Origin: Archegozetes longisetosus
Lineage: Eukaryota; Arthropoda; Arachnida; Sarcoptiformes; Trhypochthoniidae
DNA: 64,000 nt
Reading direction: 5' to 3'
NCBI GenBank assembly: GCA_018873245.2
Contig: JAEMBT020000002.1
Location: forward strand, 744,001-808,000
Shown: piece by piece, positions 1 to 12,000 of the stretch
How the letters are laid out: the number at the start of each line of letters is the position of its first letter
Numbering within the stretch: the stretch's first letter is position 1
Translations under genes and position numbers: made by a program
Notes under the pieces: model-generated
Database searches by the model: none
The model's input: the letters and a program-made list of their open reading frames with translations, nothing else
Told to the model about the DNA's origin: nothing

Positions 1-446
1 ACTTTTGGTCTGAAGATAAGCCTAAAGACTACGCCTTAGGCTTAGTATTAGGCTTGATTTTCAACTCTATATTCTTCAAACAAAATGTACAGGCTTCTAT
101 TTCAAGCTACTTCTCTCAAAAAAAATTCTGCTATATTTGTGCCAATTTGGTAAAAGTTCGCATGAAATAGACTATTTTTGAGCTTCAAAGAACATAGAAC
201 CCCATTAATCACAAGCTGAACTTAAGAGTTGAGTAACAGAGTGCTTGAAAAAATTGAATAAACATTTGATTAATGGATTATTATGAACAATATTAGTAAA
301 TTTCATAATTAATATAAGAAAAACTATTTTACCTATCAGTTCTGATATATATATTAATATAAAGGATATAATCTATGAAAGATGGTTTGAGCTCTGGAAA
401 ACTTTTTTTTTAATAAACAAGCGCATCTTTATACCTTTCATACAGT
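1..446. other. Intergenic, no gene seen
   Basis: AT-rich sequence without a convincing open frame or repeat. It ends with the left 8-bp target duplication (CATACAGT, 439-446) of the hAT element that follows. Confidence 0.5.
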
Positions 447-1024
447 TAAAGACCACGATTTTCGGGTAAAACCCGAATTTTCCCGATAATTCCTGCCGAT
501 TTTAGCTTATATGTTTTCGGGTAAAATCCGAAAATCCCCGAAAATTCCTAATTTTAGAAGTATGAAATCTCTAACTTATAAATAAAAAAGTCCTCAAAAG
601 TACACGTGATTTTGTTTTGATAGATATTTATCTTGATATTTATGATAAATAAAAGCAAATAAATATGTCTAAAAAGAAAAGAACATTAGATCCTAATTTG
701 TCAATAGTTACTCTTAATTTATTATGCATTACATTTGGAAGTTTAGACGCTGAAAGATCTTTTAGCAAATTTCGTAATGTTTTAACTTTCAAACGGACTA
801 AACTTTATCTTGAAAACCTCAAAAGATCTACTATATTATACTTGAATGGTGATATCAAATGTCATTTTTCTAATTATTAGTCAAACTAATTGTACATGTA
901 GTTACAATGGAATCAATAAAATTTTTTATGAAACCCGAAAACTCCCGAAATTTACTTTTAAAATAACACCCGAAAAGACCCGCCGAATTTCGTTAAAAGT
1001 AACGCCCGAAAATCGTGGTCTCTA
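447..1024 (+). mobile_element. hAT transposon remnant, 578 bp, with 8-bp target duplication
   Basis: The ends are inverted: the left begins TAAAGACCACGATTTTCGGG and the right is the complement of TAGAGACCACGATTTTCGGG. CATACAGT flanks both sides (439-446 and 1025-1032), the 8-bp duplication expected of hAT insertion. Sub-terminal sequence is rich in short CCCGAA/TTCGGG repeats, as is common for hAT transposase binding regions. The only coding part left is a 71-residue frame (665-880) resembling the C-terminal hAT dimerisation domain. The BED finger and catalytic core are absent, so the element is non-autonomous. Confidence 0.85.
665..880 (+). CDS. hAT dimerisation-domain-only ORF
   Basis: An open frame of 71 codons inside the 447-1024 hAT element. 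Residues about 28-63 (from DAERSFSKFRN to LYLNGD) match the conserved hAT C-terminal dimerisation motif, where A-x-E-R-x-F-S is followed by a helix of the R-x-x-L type. Upstream catalytic regions are missing. It is either a leftover of internal deletion or a small peptide able to pair with full-length transposase. No promoter is recognised. A second element at 51110-51448 keeps the same domain only. Confidence 0.55.
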   Translation: MSKKKRTLDPNLSIVTLNLLCITFGSLDAERSFSKFRNVLTFKRTKLYLENLKRSTILYLNGDIKCHFSNY

Positions 1025-1032
1025 CATACAGT

Positions 1033-2250
1033 TAAATATTTGAGAGGATGCCAAAGAAATTATATCTACGAGAAATTAACCTAAAAATAATGAGATCTCT
1101 AACTTTTTATTATAGCGTATACTCAAATTAGAGCTTGTTGCACTATTATAAATAAACTTCATATAAATTTCATAATTATCATATCATTTAGTTGAAAGCT
1201 TTCTCTAAATAATTATTTTGAAATACACAACAACTTTATTGCGAATGAATGATATACTACAAGAACATAACTATTCATTTAGTATTAATCTTAACAAATC
1301 GAGGGATATAGATATCGAAGAAAAATCATAGATATATAACTTTATTAGTAATACTAGTGATTGCGCTTCTAGATGCTTTAAAAACAAATATTGATCAAAT
1401 AAATAAATGTCCTCGTATTAATAAACATAGTTTGATTTCAAATATGACCGTTTTTTACTTTAAGAGTTACATATTGATAGATAAGATATTCATCGGGGTG
1501 CAGAAAATTATTTTACTTCTTATGTTGTACTTATTTAATTTTACTGATTAACGCATAACAGAAAACTCAATCTAATCTAATCTGGAGTAAAAATTTTTTA
1601 TCTTTAGGTAGTATTTATATTTACATCTAATTTAATGTGTCAATCTTATGACTTCGATGAGGAAGGTCTATAACTTCGTCCCCCTTTGATTTGTGTCGGA
1701 TATATCTAATATAATTTTTGCTATACTCATCGGGTAATATCTGCACACCGAATTTGATGTTGAGCTGCATAAGGCTGTTCTAAAGAATAGCCTTATAGAG
1801 ATTTAATTGTATCAATCTCTACTTTTTTCAAATATCTGACCCTCTATAATCTTGCAAGCTTAGATCAATCTTAGGTTTAAATGAAATCTTAATCTAATAA
1901 GCTGGAAGGGTCAAACTAAGTTTTAAAAATTGAGATGTTATAAATTTAATTTCTGAGCTTTTATCTCAAAAGTGGAAATCTCACAAGTTCAAACGCCATT
2001 TATCTGATGAAGAACAGATTTTCATCAGATTGTTTCAACAGTCTGTTTTTCGTGAGGGATATTTTCTTTTCCACATTCTTTATTCATAGGATCATGAGTT
2101 TAGTCTATATTTACTGGTATTACAGAACATTGAAACTGTTTAGCCAACAGTTATCATAACGTCTGCCATGACTTGTATTTCTTCACTGAATTTGAGTACG
2201 AAGTTCGGATGATCCAAAGTATTTATTCTGATTCTGATATTCATCGGGTT
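1033..2250. other. Intergenic, nothing recognised
   Basis: AT-rich DNA with only short chance frames (for example 1357-1551, without a recognisable domain). No RNA gene or inverted repeat was found. Confidence 0.4.
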
Positions 2251-2258
2251 TCTTAACA

Positions 2259-2763
2259 TAGGGTGACCACCTCTGGCTTGTCTCATGACGGGACAAAAAT
2301 ATCAAAGGGGGGACACTTAGATTTTTAAAAGGTAAATGCCGCTTTTATTAGTCATTGCGAATGTTTAGGTGTCAAACAATATATTCTAACACTAAAACAT
2401 TGAAAATTATTAGTCATGGTTGATTTCAAAGGTATATTTTTATTAGAAATTGAATCTTCCACAAGTCATTAAAAGTAAGAAATGCTGGTTTATATAAGAT
2501 ATAAATCAAGTCGGAAAAAATTAATTCAATAACTATTGGTGTTCAAAACATTAAACTAGTTTTCTTAATCGCTTATCATTTGCAAAATAAATTCAATGTT
2601 TGAATTTCTAAAATATATTTTTCTTAACACATTTTTCGAAATTAAAGTTGAAAACGGGATAACTAATTGTCCCGTCTAGAGATTTTGGTCTGACGGGATT
2701 TCTATCTTTTATCTTTAAGAAAACGGGACTGTCCCGTCAAAAAAGGGACTGGTGGTCACCCTA
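2259..2763 (+). mobile_element. hAT-type MITE, family TAGGGTGACCA, copy 1
   Basis: A 505-bp element with ends TAGGGTGACCACC and GGTGGTCACCCTA. It is flanked by a perfect 8-bp direct repeat TCTTAACA (2251-2258 and 2764-2771). Inner sub-terminal sequence contains several ACGGGAC/GTCCCGT units. Two other copies with the same interior occur at 30106-30604 (opposite orientation) and 44539-45030 (same orientation). No transposase frame is present, so it depends on a transposase elsewhere. Confidence 0.9.
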
Positions 2764-2866
2764 TCTTAACATAAGAAATAAGGTCATCGCTTATAAAATT
2801 AATAATAAGGCTCTTTTAATGTCAGAAATTAATATCGTACTATGAATATTGGTGCTGACTCGAATA

Positions 2867-3375
2867 TAGTGTTCCCAGGTCTCAAGTTTTCAGCTTGATT
2901 CTCAAGTTATTGAGGTCTATCTCAGGCCTCAAGTTGGGTCATATAACTTGAGAATAGAATCTCAAGTTAAAAATTTTGGCAAAAAACTCAATGCTTATTA
3001 TGCACTAAACTGTAAACTAATGTCACTTATGATAAGCAATCAATACTAACAATAATGGGTTAGTGCATAGAATGTGTTTATACATAGAATCTAATTATTA
3101 AAATAGTTTTGTGGACATTTTTGCATAAAAAGCTATGATTTGATAACAAGAGGATAACAAAAGTTGTATTACTGCAGCCAAATCACAGCAAAAATATAGA
3201 TTTTCTAAATAATAGAATCTTATTTTGTAAAGCGTTTAATTAATATACAGATTATTAGTTAAAATATGTTACATTATTATTTATTTAATTTACTAATCTC
3301 AAGGCGAACTCAGGGCGAAAATTGGCATTTTTTGTAAGTTCTCAAGTTTAGCGACAAAATGGCCTGGGAACACTA
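2867..3375. mobile_element. hAT-type MITE, family TAGTGTTCCCAGG
   Basis: A 509-bp non-coding element bounded by TAGTGTTCCCAGGTC and GGCCTGGGAACACTA. A perfect 8-bp duplication CTCGAATA lies at 2859-2866 and 3376-3383. The interior near both ends carries repeated TCTCAAGTT-like motifs. It is a different family from the element that ends 103 bp upstream at 2763. Confidence 0.88.
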
Positions 3376-3383
3376 CTCGAATA

Positions 3384-4489
3384 TGACCCACCAATATGAG
3401 TGAAATAAACTAAGTTTATATTTGAACGTACTAATTGATTTCATCAATAGAAGCATTTCTATATTTTTTGCGATGAGAAGCTTGATGAACCTATGAAACA
3501 AGCTGGAAGTTTTGTTTAGAAACACACAATATTTCAGAGGAAAAAATCAACGAGCTCAAGATTTATTACACGACCATTATTAAAGATAGCCAATTAAGTA
3601 ATAAGTGCTTAAATAGATGAACGATAAACCAAAAGACCAGTTCCAAATTATTTTACTTTATTCGATTTAAAAATTGTTTTCCTCTCTAATCTGTAATGAA
3701 GTGAATTCTTAATCAAATGCGACGAACTGTTCTATGATTCTATGAATATAACTCCATTACATTTGAGTTGCTATTCAAAATTAAAACTAAATAAAATTCT
3801 TCTTACACAGCTTTTAATAAACTCATAGATTTAGATGGAATTTCTTCGCTTAGTGGCCTTACCTTATCATATCTGGATAAAATGAAGCAACTCCTTGAAA
3901 AAGAATAGTGTCAAACAAATAATTGATTTGACTATTTGCTAATAAAGTTGGTTAATTTCGTAATTCTGATTCAAAATTTAGTCTTGGAAGCAATCATTTA
4001 AACGAATAGCTCTAAAACTCTCTATAACAATATGATATAGTAAACACCTATAATAATCAACATATTTCTCGAGCATCGAGTTCTTCACTAAGAATAGTCA
4101 ACTGTATCACCTTATACATCTATGGTTGATCTCTTTATGCATTTTATATGAATTTATCATCTAAATAACCGTCTAAGTAATTATTTATAAAAATGAATAT
4201 GGGAAGTCCGTAATAAATAATCGATCAATACAGTGCGCGTTGACTGTTGAATTTAGGATCATGTTCAATAGATTTAGTTCATTGTTTAAAGTCTGAAATA
4301 AGATCTAACATTTTTAAAATATTCATATATATATTTAAAAGTACTTAATTGTAATTATAAAATTGAAGTATTCTAGAAGCTTTTCGAACTAACATATAAT
4401 TATTTATTTTCTTCTACATTTCTAATTAGAATTTCTTCTACATTTATATCTTTTATTATCATATTTCAAGATTCAAAGCGTAGAATCAA
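3384..4489. other. Intergenic, nothing recognised
   Basis: AT-rich; downstream flank of the receptor gene on the minus strand. No open frame of note and no structured repeat. Confidence 0.4.
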
Positions 4490-5578
4490 TCATTGAGATA
4501 TAGATCTTAATTGTACACACATTACAGAGAAACTTATAACAGCATTAAGAAATCCAAGAATGAGGTTAGAGTTTATTACGAAAAGACCACAAGATTTTGT
4601 TCTGTTATTACAGCGATTTGATACTTCTTGTATATATCGAATCATTTCTAGTTGAAAGTTATGATCAATCGAGTCCTCGGACCAAAAATTTCGATTGACA
4701 ATGTGTGTGATAGTATTGATATCATAAGTTTCGTGAAGTTTGCCAACAGTTATAATTGTAATAATAAGGATCAAAAACGAAACAATAATATCAACCGAAT
4801 GATAACATGCTACCTCAATGCTCTGAGAAGTGGTTGCAATATGTGTTATATTAATACAGGTTATTATAAATATTTCTGTTAACCAAACAGTCGGAATAAA
4901 ACCGATGCATTTATTAAGAATTTCTTCAATAAATTGCAATTCAATTTCATCATACCTTAATTTTTGAATTTTTGTCGTACTTTTGACGCATATATTTGTG
5001 AAGAGATTGTTATAGTGATTTCTTTTAATGCAATAGAATATATAATTTGTTTGCATATAAGCAAGAATTTCAAGAACTCCAGATCCAAACATGTATAGAG
5101 AATCGGAAGTCTCAATTATAGTGAAGACTATTACTGATATCCAGTACCAAATCTTTTCTTCTCTTCTACTGAACAAAGAACTTTGTTCTACATCTTCCTT
5201 AATCCAAAACATATAGAATATGAAAACAGCGATTGTGCAAATAATCCAAACTATCGATAAGAAAAGTGATAAGAATTTGATGCCATTGTCTTTTATTCTG
5301 ACCGATAATTGTTTGATTAGTTTGAATAGCGTTTTGTGCTTATAGCTGAGTATGAAGTATGAGATGAAAGAAGTGTTAACTTTTATGAGCCATGAAATTG
5401 TTAATAAATCTGTGGGATTTCGAAAGTAGAACAATGTTGCAAATAAGAATTCAAATACTAGTAATGAGATTGTGACGGTTTTCGTTATCTTCTTTAGAAT
5501 ATAACTTCCGCTGTTTGACTCCAAGCCATAGAATAGAAAAATTATATCCATATAGTAGAAAAGATTATTCTCTTCCAT
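4490..5578 (-). CDS. Gustatory-receptor-like 7-helix protein
   Basis: An uninterrupted 362-codon frame from ATG at 5578. Hydrophobic stretches near residues 32-50, 60-80, 98-125, 143-165, 233-252, 260-282 and 330-355 suggest about seven membrane segments. The C-terminal helix holds a degenerate form (AVISFSVMCVQL) of the T-Y-x5-Q-F signature of arthropod gustatory receptors (7tm_7). Such receptors are ligand-gated cation channels in chemosensory neurons with an intracellular N-terminus. Divergence of this family is high, so the call rests on length, topology and the last helix rather than close identity. There is no intron, whereas many relatives split the last helix onto a separate exon. It stands alone, unlike the related pair at 15.9-21.1 kb. 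Confidence 0.65.
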   Translation of the reverse strand: MEENNLFYYMDIIFLFYGLESNSGSYILKKITKTVTISLLVFEFLFATLFYFRNPTDLLTISWLIKVNTSFISYFILSYKHKTLFKLIKQLSVRIKDNGIKFLSLFLSIVWIICTIAVFIFYMFWIKEDVEQSSLFSRREEKIWYWISVIVFTIIETSDSLYMFGSGVLEILAYMQTNYIFYCIKRNHYNNLFTNICVKSTTKIQKLRYDEIELQFIEEILNKCIGFIPTVWLTEIFIITCINITHIATTSQSIEVACYHSVDIIVSFLILIITIITVGKLHETYDINTITHIVNRNFWSEDSIDHNFQLEMIRYIQEVSNRCNNRTKSCGLFVINSNLILGFLNAVISFSVMCVQLRSISQ

Positions 5579-6196
5579 TTGAAAGGGATTATTTTAAAAG
5601 ATTTTCTCAAACCTTTGGTTACAATTTTTGTCAAATACTAGTGATAGTAGCTCAAAGATATATAGGGAGTGAGAATAGAATGGAATAATGAACAATCTGA
5701 AGAGGTATTCTTGGAGTTAAATTTATGCCAACCATTAGTAAAGATAGAATATTTTATATGAATGAGGTTGAGGCAAAGGTATAGTATGTCAACATTTTTT
5801 ATGTATTCTTTTATTTAATTTATTGAATAAATATTATTTACATACAAACTTAATCATTTTGAGTTTGGAATTTATTAGTTAAACGAAAAACTACCACTCA
5901 GTTTGATTAAATGGCTGTCGCTATAGATACCTTTTATCAGCATTTCAAGCATATAAACCTGGAAACTATCGAAATTAATGCCTTCATTCTTGTAAATGTG
6001 TAAGACAACTGTGAGTAAACAAATATTAATCTAGTTTTCAAAACATGAAGTTACTAATAGTCAAGTGAAAATTACAAATAAAAGATTATATAGATTCTGG
6101 GTAGACTTTAGTTAACTGAGCTACAAGAAAAAAAATCAGTTCATTTTCAATAAATGCAAGTCGAAAATTTTGTGTGATTTATGAAAATCTGTATTA
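5579..6196. other. Intergenic, upstream of receptor gene
   Basis: AT-rich; presumably contains the receptor promoter, but no clear TATA box could be assigned. It ends at the TA target of the next transposon. Confidence 0.35.
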
Positions 6197-7145
6197 AGGC
6201 TTGTGCAAGAATTAAATTTACATTTTTAATTTTTTTATAAAATGAAAAGTACAAAAGATATTTTAATGAAAATTTTTCTATAGTATAAACATATTTTGAA
6301 GTAAATTTTTTATAATTTGTATGGCGCTAACACCCCTCCTTGACCCACAGCTCTCAATTTAGTCATTAAGACCGCGCATTAAGTTTTTACCACTTCTCGG
6401 CAATTTTTTTAGAGATGTTCTTCCAGATTCGTTAAAAACCAGTCAAAGATTTAGGTTTTTGTCGACTTTTGTAAACTTCCAGGAACTGATTTCTTATCGA
6501 CTGCATGAAAATATTCTTTACAAGGAACTTGAGTGGGATCAACTGGGATGTAAGTTTCGTCGTCCATAACAAACACTTTAGTTTTTCGGTATAATGCTCG
6601 ACAAGCTTATTGTGCTCTTTCAGCCTGATCGCCCGTGTATTTCGGAACAGTTTGTTTGACATAAGCCCTAATTCCTAATTTTTTGGTCATTATGAATTGG
6701 TAAGTGCTGTATGGTTTCTTTGTCTTGAGCCTCAATTCTTACTGAAATTCCTGGTTCTTTATCAATCAATTCTTTTACAGACTTGGCTGGTCTTTTTGAA
6801 GGTCTACCAGGGATTTTGAGATAGTCAGCAGTTCCTCGCTCTTTATATCTTTTAATAATTCCATAAACTCTTTGTCTAATTATGCCTTCTTTAAAATGTT
6901 TGATTGTAAATTTCAAAGCGAGAGGGTTTTCTGATCCGCCGATATGCTCGTAAAAATGAGAAACTCTTTTAGCAAGAGCTTCGTTCTCTTGTCTTGCCAT
7001 TAAAGTAATATAAGACAATCCAACACAACGGCAGAAGTAAATCGAACACTGGTATATAGACTTGTTGCTGCCAAAGTTTCAGCAATATAGATGAAATAGA
7101 ACGCGAGCCCTTTGAAAAATGTAAATTTACTTATTGCACAAGCTT
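6197..7145 (-). mobile_element. Tc1/mariner-like transposon remnant, 949 bp
   Basis: Imperfect terminal inverted repeats of about 30 bp (left AGGCTTGTGCAAGAATTAAA, right complement AAGCTTGTGCAATAAGTAAA) are flanked by TA. On the minus strand, 7018-6668 encodes an N-terminal helix-turn-helix region (MARQENEALAKRV near the start, then a GRPSKR AT-hook-like motif). A second frame, 6662-6432 and its neighbours, contains remnants of the catalytic domain (a MDDETYI-like segment in another frame). Frameshifts and a large internal deletion make it inactive. Confidence 0.75.
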
Positions 7146-8454
7146 TATTTAGAAATATGCTACCAGCGTTGCCAACTTTTGTTCACTTCAAAAATATGGA
7201 AAGAGGATCCTTACATAAAAAGCTTTTAATACTCTATTTGAAAATATGTCAAAAGCTACATTTATTTTTATCAATCAGATCTTCAAACTTGTCTTCTTAA
7301 ATAATGCACACATCGCATCTCAACATTTGGGTATATCATACCATAATAAAAATTGGCGTAGCTATTTTTATTAAACAACCTACTCGTTCTGCAAATTAAT
7401 ATTGTATCAAATGCTAAGTACTAACTCTTAATTCACTATTTCAGCTAACAAGGAATGTTTTGAAATATTGATTTTAGAATATACCGGTATTTTCCTAATT
7501 AATATCAATGAGACTTAACAGTAATTCCTATAAATAAGTGTCGAGTAATTAACATTTAATAGAGAGATAATATTAAAATATCTGCAATGATTCTTTTGGC
7601 GCTAATTAGCGCCAGAAGGGCTTTGGACATTAATTTCTTAGGTATAATAATATATCTATTTTCAAAACTGTCGGTGACTCGTTTCAGTCGTTACATGAAC
7701 ATGTTCAAAATTTTCAACAAATAAATTAAATAAATTAAATAAATGCCTATGAACATATTTTATGAATATTTTCATAAAATATACTCGTAAGGGCAGAATT
7801 TATACTCATTTAATCCAAGATGTTTCATAACAATTTTAAATATGTCTCTGTTATAACTGAAATGAATGACGGAACATATTTTTGGAAACAGTTACCTATA
7901 AGGCTTAGGTATTAATATTTGAAAGCTATTTCGATGATTAAAATATTTTCTATAAGAGCCTAAATCATTATGATTCATATAGAAATACAGCGTTTATTAA
8001 ATGTATTTATGGTGTTATTTTTGAGACAATATACTCCGAAATAAGTCTATCAATCTTTGGCTTTCTTCTAATACTACTTTCTTTTGGCTTTGTATTAACT
8101 ATCTTTTCAATTTTACAGTGTTTTGATGAACATTATTTAAACGTCTACTAAAAGCCGTTTTATTTCCAAAAGTACGAATTAGTAAATTTCGAAAATTAGT
8201 AAATAACCTTGCCACAATGTTTACGTTTAGTTTTTATATCCTCCACTTTGCTAAAGTGTTTCCAAATTCAACTGATCATAATTATTGTTTAATCTTAATT
8301 AAAATTTTAAAATTAAATTTAAAATGTTTATGAACGAAAGGTAAACATTAATTTTAGAATAAAAATCAAAACTATTAAAACATATATTATAAGATGATTT
8401 AATATATTGCTTTAGAGGCAATAGAGGTACGTTTTTAATGCATTTGTTTGAATA
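7146..8454. other. Intergenic, nothing recognised
   Basis: AT-rich sequence. A short palindrome around 7757-7786 (ATATTTTATGAATATTTTCA and its complement) is the only structure noted. No gene was recognised. Confidence 0.35.
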
Positions 8455-9048
8455 CAGTCAAACCTCTATAATCTGACATGATATTTTGCTATCACCATTA
8501 GTCAATTTATGGAGGTTGTCGGTTTGTAGAAAAACCTCTTTAATTCGACATTTCAGAATAAAGAGGTATAATTTTAAGTGCGTTGATAATAAAATCTAAC
8601 TATTATTATTATTTAGAAACTTAGAAATAACTAAAAGACCTCTCAATTAAAAAATTCATTCAAAGTGGCTTGTCAGGCTTTGCATTTTTTCTTAACAACA
8701 ATGGCCTCTAACGTGCTTTTATACTCTGAACGTTTTGAATCAGCTCAGGATGCTTTGGTTGAGGAAATGTGGATAATTTATTTATCATCAGAAATGATTT
8801 ATTTGAACCAAAGAAACACATCTCGAGTGTATTAAATGGGCACCTCAGTGTCGAATTGCAGAGGTTCTAATGAATAAGAGATAACTATTGAAGGAAAAAA
8901 CTATTGTCGGATTACGGAGTATGGAGGTGTCGAATTGAAGAGGTTTTTATAATACAAACTTTTACGTAAGAATTTTTTGGAAATAAGATAAAGTCGAATT
9001 TGAGAGATTGTCGTGTTATAGAGGTGTCGGTACAAGGAGGGTTGACTG
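8455..9048. mobile_element. pogo/Tigger-like non-autonomous element, 594 bp
   Basis: The left end CAGTCAAACCTCTATAATCT and the right end (complement CAGTCAACCCTCCTTGTACC) are inverted repeats with TA on both sides (8453-8454, 9049-9050). Sub-terminal repeats of the type CCTCTNNAATTCGACA recur inward on both sides. This end structure, CAGTCAA-x-CCTC plus TA, is typical of pogo-group elements. No transposase frame remains. Confidence 0.75.
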
Positions 9049-9050
9049 TA

Positions 9051-12000
9051 CTTAAATTTTAGATTATATTTTTAAAAATTAAATATTTTATAATGAAGTT
9101 ATACACTAATTAATAAAACTCGAAAAATCGAAACTTAAACTCGAAACTCGATGCTTCGATCGAGCTTCAAGTTTCGAGTTTGTTCGTCCATACACCAATT
9201 ATGATTATATTTGTAATTCAATAAACTTTCGTAGTCATACTTTTTCGAACTACAATACAGTTTGAGAATGTTTTCAGATTTTAATTTAATCATTAAGTAG
9301 ACAAAACAGTTGGCGTCACAGTTACTAAGCAGAAAAACTTGCATACCATTATATTGAACAGATCGCTAAATCTTATTATAGTTAAGACTTGATATAAAGT
9401 CAAGTCAATAACTTCTAACATAATTTCAGTGAATATAATTAGTAACTGTTCTCTTATCATAATTAATACTATATAATATTGATAGAAACTCAAACGTTTT
9501 TTCTTGATACTTACGAAACTGGATTTTTCAGATGATAAGGAAGAAAAAAATTCGAAAATTTTCAACTAAGTCGAAAAATCAATAGTCTTTATGCTCAAAT
9601 AGTTGAAGATTAAACAAGGTTTTCTTGCTCGATTTCTCAAATGAAGCAAATCCTGTTACAACAAAAATGAATTTTTTTCTATAGAACGCAAACTCATTCA
9701 AACTATCAACTCGTTTGCTCAACAGATCGATAGTGTAATAAACCAATAATTGATACAAATTCTGAGCAATTTAAGTACTTAAGTCAATTAGATTTCGTTT
9801 TTAATTAAAGTGTAAAAAATATATGAGGAAATTATAGCGTAATATTGTTATAAGTATATACAATGACGTTCAGCCTACTTTGTGTAGGACGACAGCACAA
9901 AGTTTCATAGAGCTATGTCCACACGTTCAAAGTTTACTCAATTTGATGGAAAATTTTGGTTATCAAACAAATGAAAATTAATGAAGGTGACTTTTAGAAA
10001 AATTAATTTTTTTAATCGACTTTTTGACTACAATTCATGTAATGCAAAAGAAATTAGAAAATGGAGAACGACTCACGCGTAAAATCCTAATGTTAAAATT
10101 ACGTAATATTGGTTTAAGTCACACAGACTGCATTAGGAGATTCCAACACCAAAATTTTGAAATAGTGGATTCAACATTATTTCTCCATTTTGACAAACAC
10201 CTTATAAAAACTAAGAGTTATACTTTTCCTAATAAATGGACTCTACAACCTCTAGAAATTTAAATGATTGAATTTTAAAGATAGCTTCATTAAGGGAACT
10301 TCAATGAATCGCAAACATTCTCCTAATTTATCGTATAATAAAATCCTGCTTCACGATTTCACTGATTGATTCTCAATGACTATGATTTATACTGAATAGA
10401 ATACAACGAAATCCTCAACTTTGTTATTTCATGTGTTCAAGGTAAAAAATTGTTTATTTATAAGAATTTAAATGTTCTGCAGTTAAGAATTTTAGCCGGT
10501 TCAAACAAGCTCATTAACTTTGTCTTAATAAAAATCTATTTGGCTGTCTTTAACTAGAGTATAGTGAAATTTTAATAGTTACAGCTAGAGTTGTTTTCAA
10601 AATATAAAAAACTGTAACATTATAATAGATGCAAAATTTATTTTGAATACTAATCGATGAAAATTCTGTTTATTTGAATTTATCCGACTCAAGTTAAGTA
10701 ATGAGTAAAAGATTTAGGAGTGTGCTATTCAACAGTTCAAGTAAGGGCTCATTAAATAATTGTTCCCTATAATTTACGTGAAAATAAGCCTCAATTAAAT
10801 AAAGATTTCAGTTTCTGATTTAGATTGACTTTCTACTGATACACTCTCAAATCTCACTATTTCATTAGCAATTATTGAGAAATTACTCGTGCTCAGTTTG
10901 ATTTGTGCTATTTTAACAAAATAGTACATCAGAAATAGATTATAAAAATCATTTACAACCTTGTAATCGTTATCCAATTATATTTTCATACATTTAATTT
11001 AGTTCAATATTACTTAACTTTTCACATCGGGGCCATATTGAACCCGCAGATTGCCATTTGGGAGCTATAACTTGTGATAATCGGGTATTCTAGCTGTAAT
11101 AATAGACATTATATTCTAAACTTGAGTGTGCAATCATCACCTTAAATCATATTCTAAATATTAGTGATAATCTTAATGATTAAAATTTTGAATTCTTCAT
11201 GCCATACTTAGTGAAATATTTTCTATCAATCAAAACCACAATTTTAGGCTTCACTACATTTTAAGCCAAAGATATAAGTTTTGGAAGTTATTTTTTGAAC
11301 TACCTAAAAGTATGTCCACGTCCAAACAAGAACTCGAACTCTTTCTCTCATGATTACATGTCCCTAGTGCTAACTACTGCACTATCGAGTCCATAAACTT
11401 ATATTCTAATATTATTGTTCGATTCTTTAAAAAAATATTTTTTTGCACAATATCTTGAGATAGGTTCTTCACTTCAATCTTATTAAATATGTCTCGGATT
11501 TAAATCATAAATTACAGGTTTTGCAGTTAATAAATTAGAGTACAAATTCTTGCTTGTATAATTATATAACTAACTATATTCGTTTTAATAAACTAACCAT
11601 AACTTTTCGAATAAATTCCTTTTGATTCTTAAATTAAACTAAATTCAACTCCATAAGTTTATTATTGAAAACCAATTGAGTTTTCATTTCCCGGGGGATC
11701 ACATCAGGAAAGAAAATAAATCAATTTAAGAATAAACCATTTGACGAAATGATAATATTCTATACTTCTCAATTTTAAAAGAATCAACTATATTTAATGA
11801 AATAAAATATTATTTTAAAACCCTGAAAATAATTTCCATTTTCGATAAGTAATGTATAATTTTGTAGTCTTGAACTGTTTTTGTTCTTTTGTCATTCATA
11901 CTTAAGGTTTTACCAGACTGAAGACTGGACAAAACTATCAAGGGGGACTCTTACAGAAACTTTTCTTAAATGATAGTTCTACTGCATGATTGCCCATTTG

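Noticed and set aside
9135-9565. Two overlapping minus-strand frames of 69 and 90 codons
   Set aside because: Hydrophobic composition follows from AT-richness; no domain, start context or splice partner.
10024-10263. 79-codon plus frame MTTIHVMQKKLENGERL
   Set aside because: No recognisable family, no upstream ATG context and no neighbouring exon.
11321-11392. Functional tRNA gene
   Set aside because: A and B boxes are visible, but the cloverleaf stems and anticodon loop do not form convincingly.
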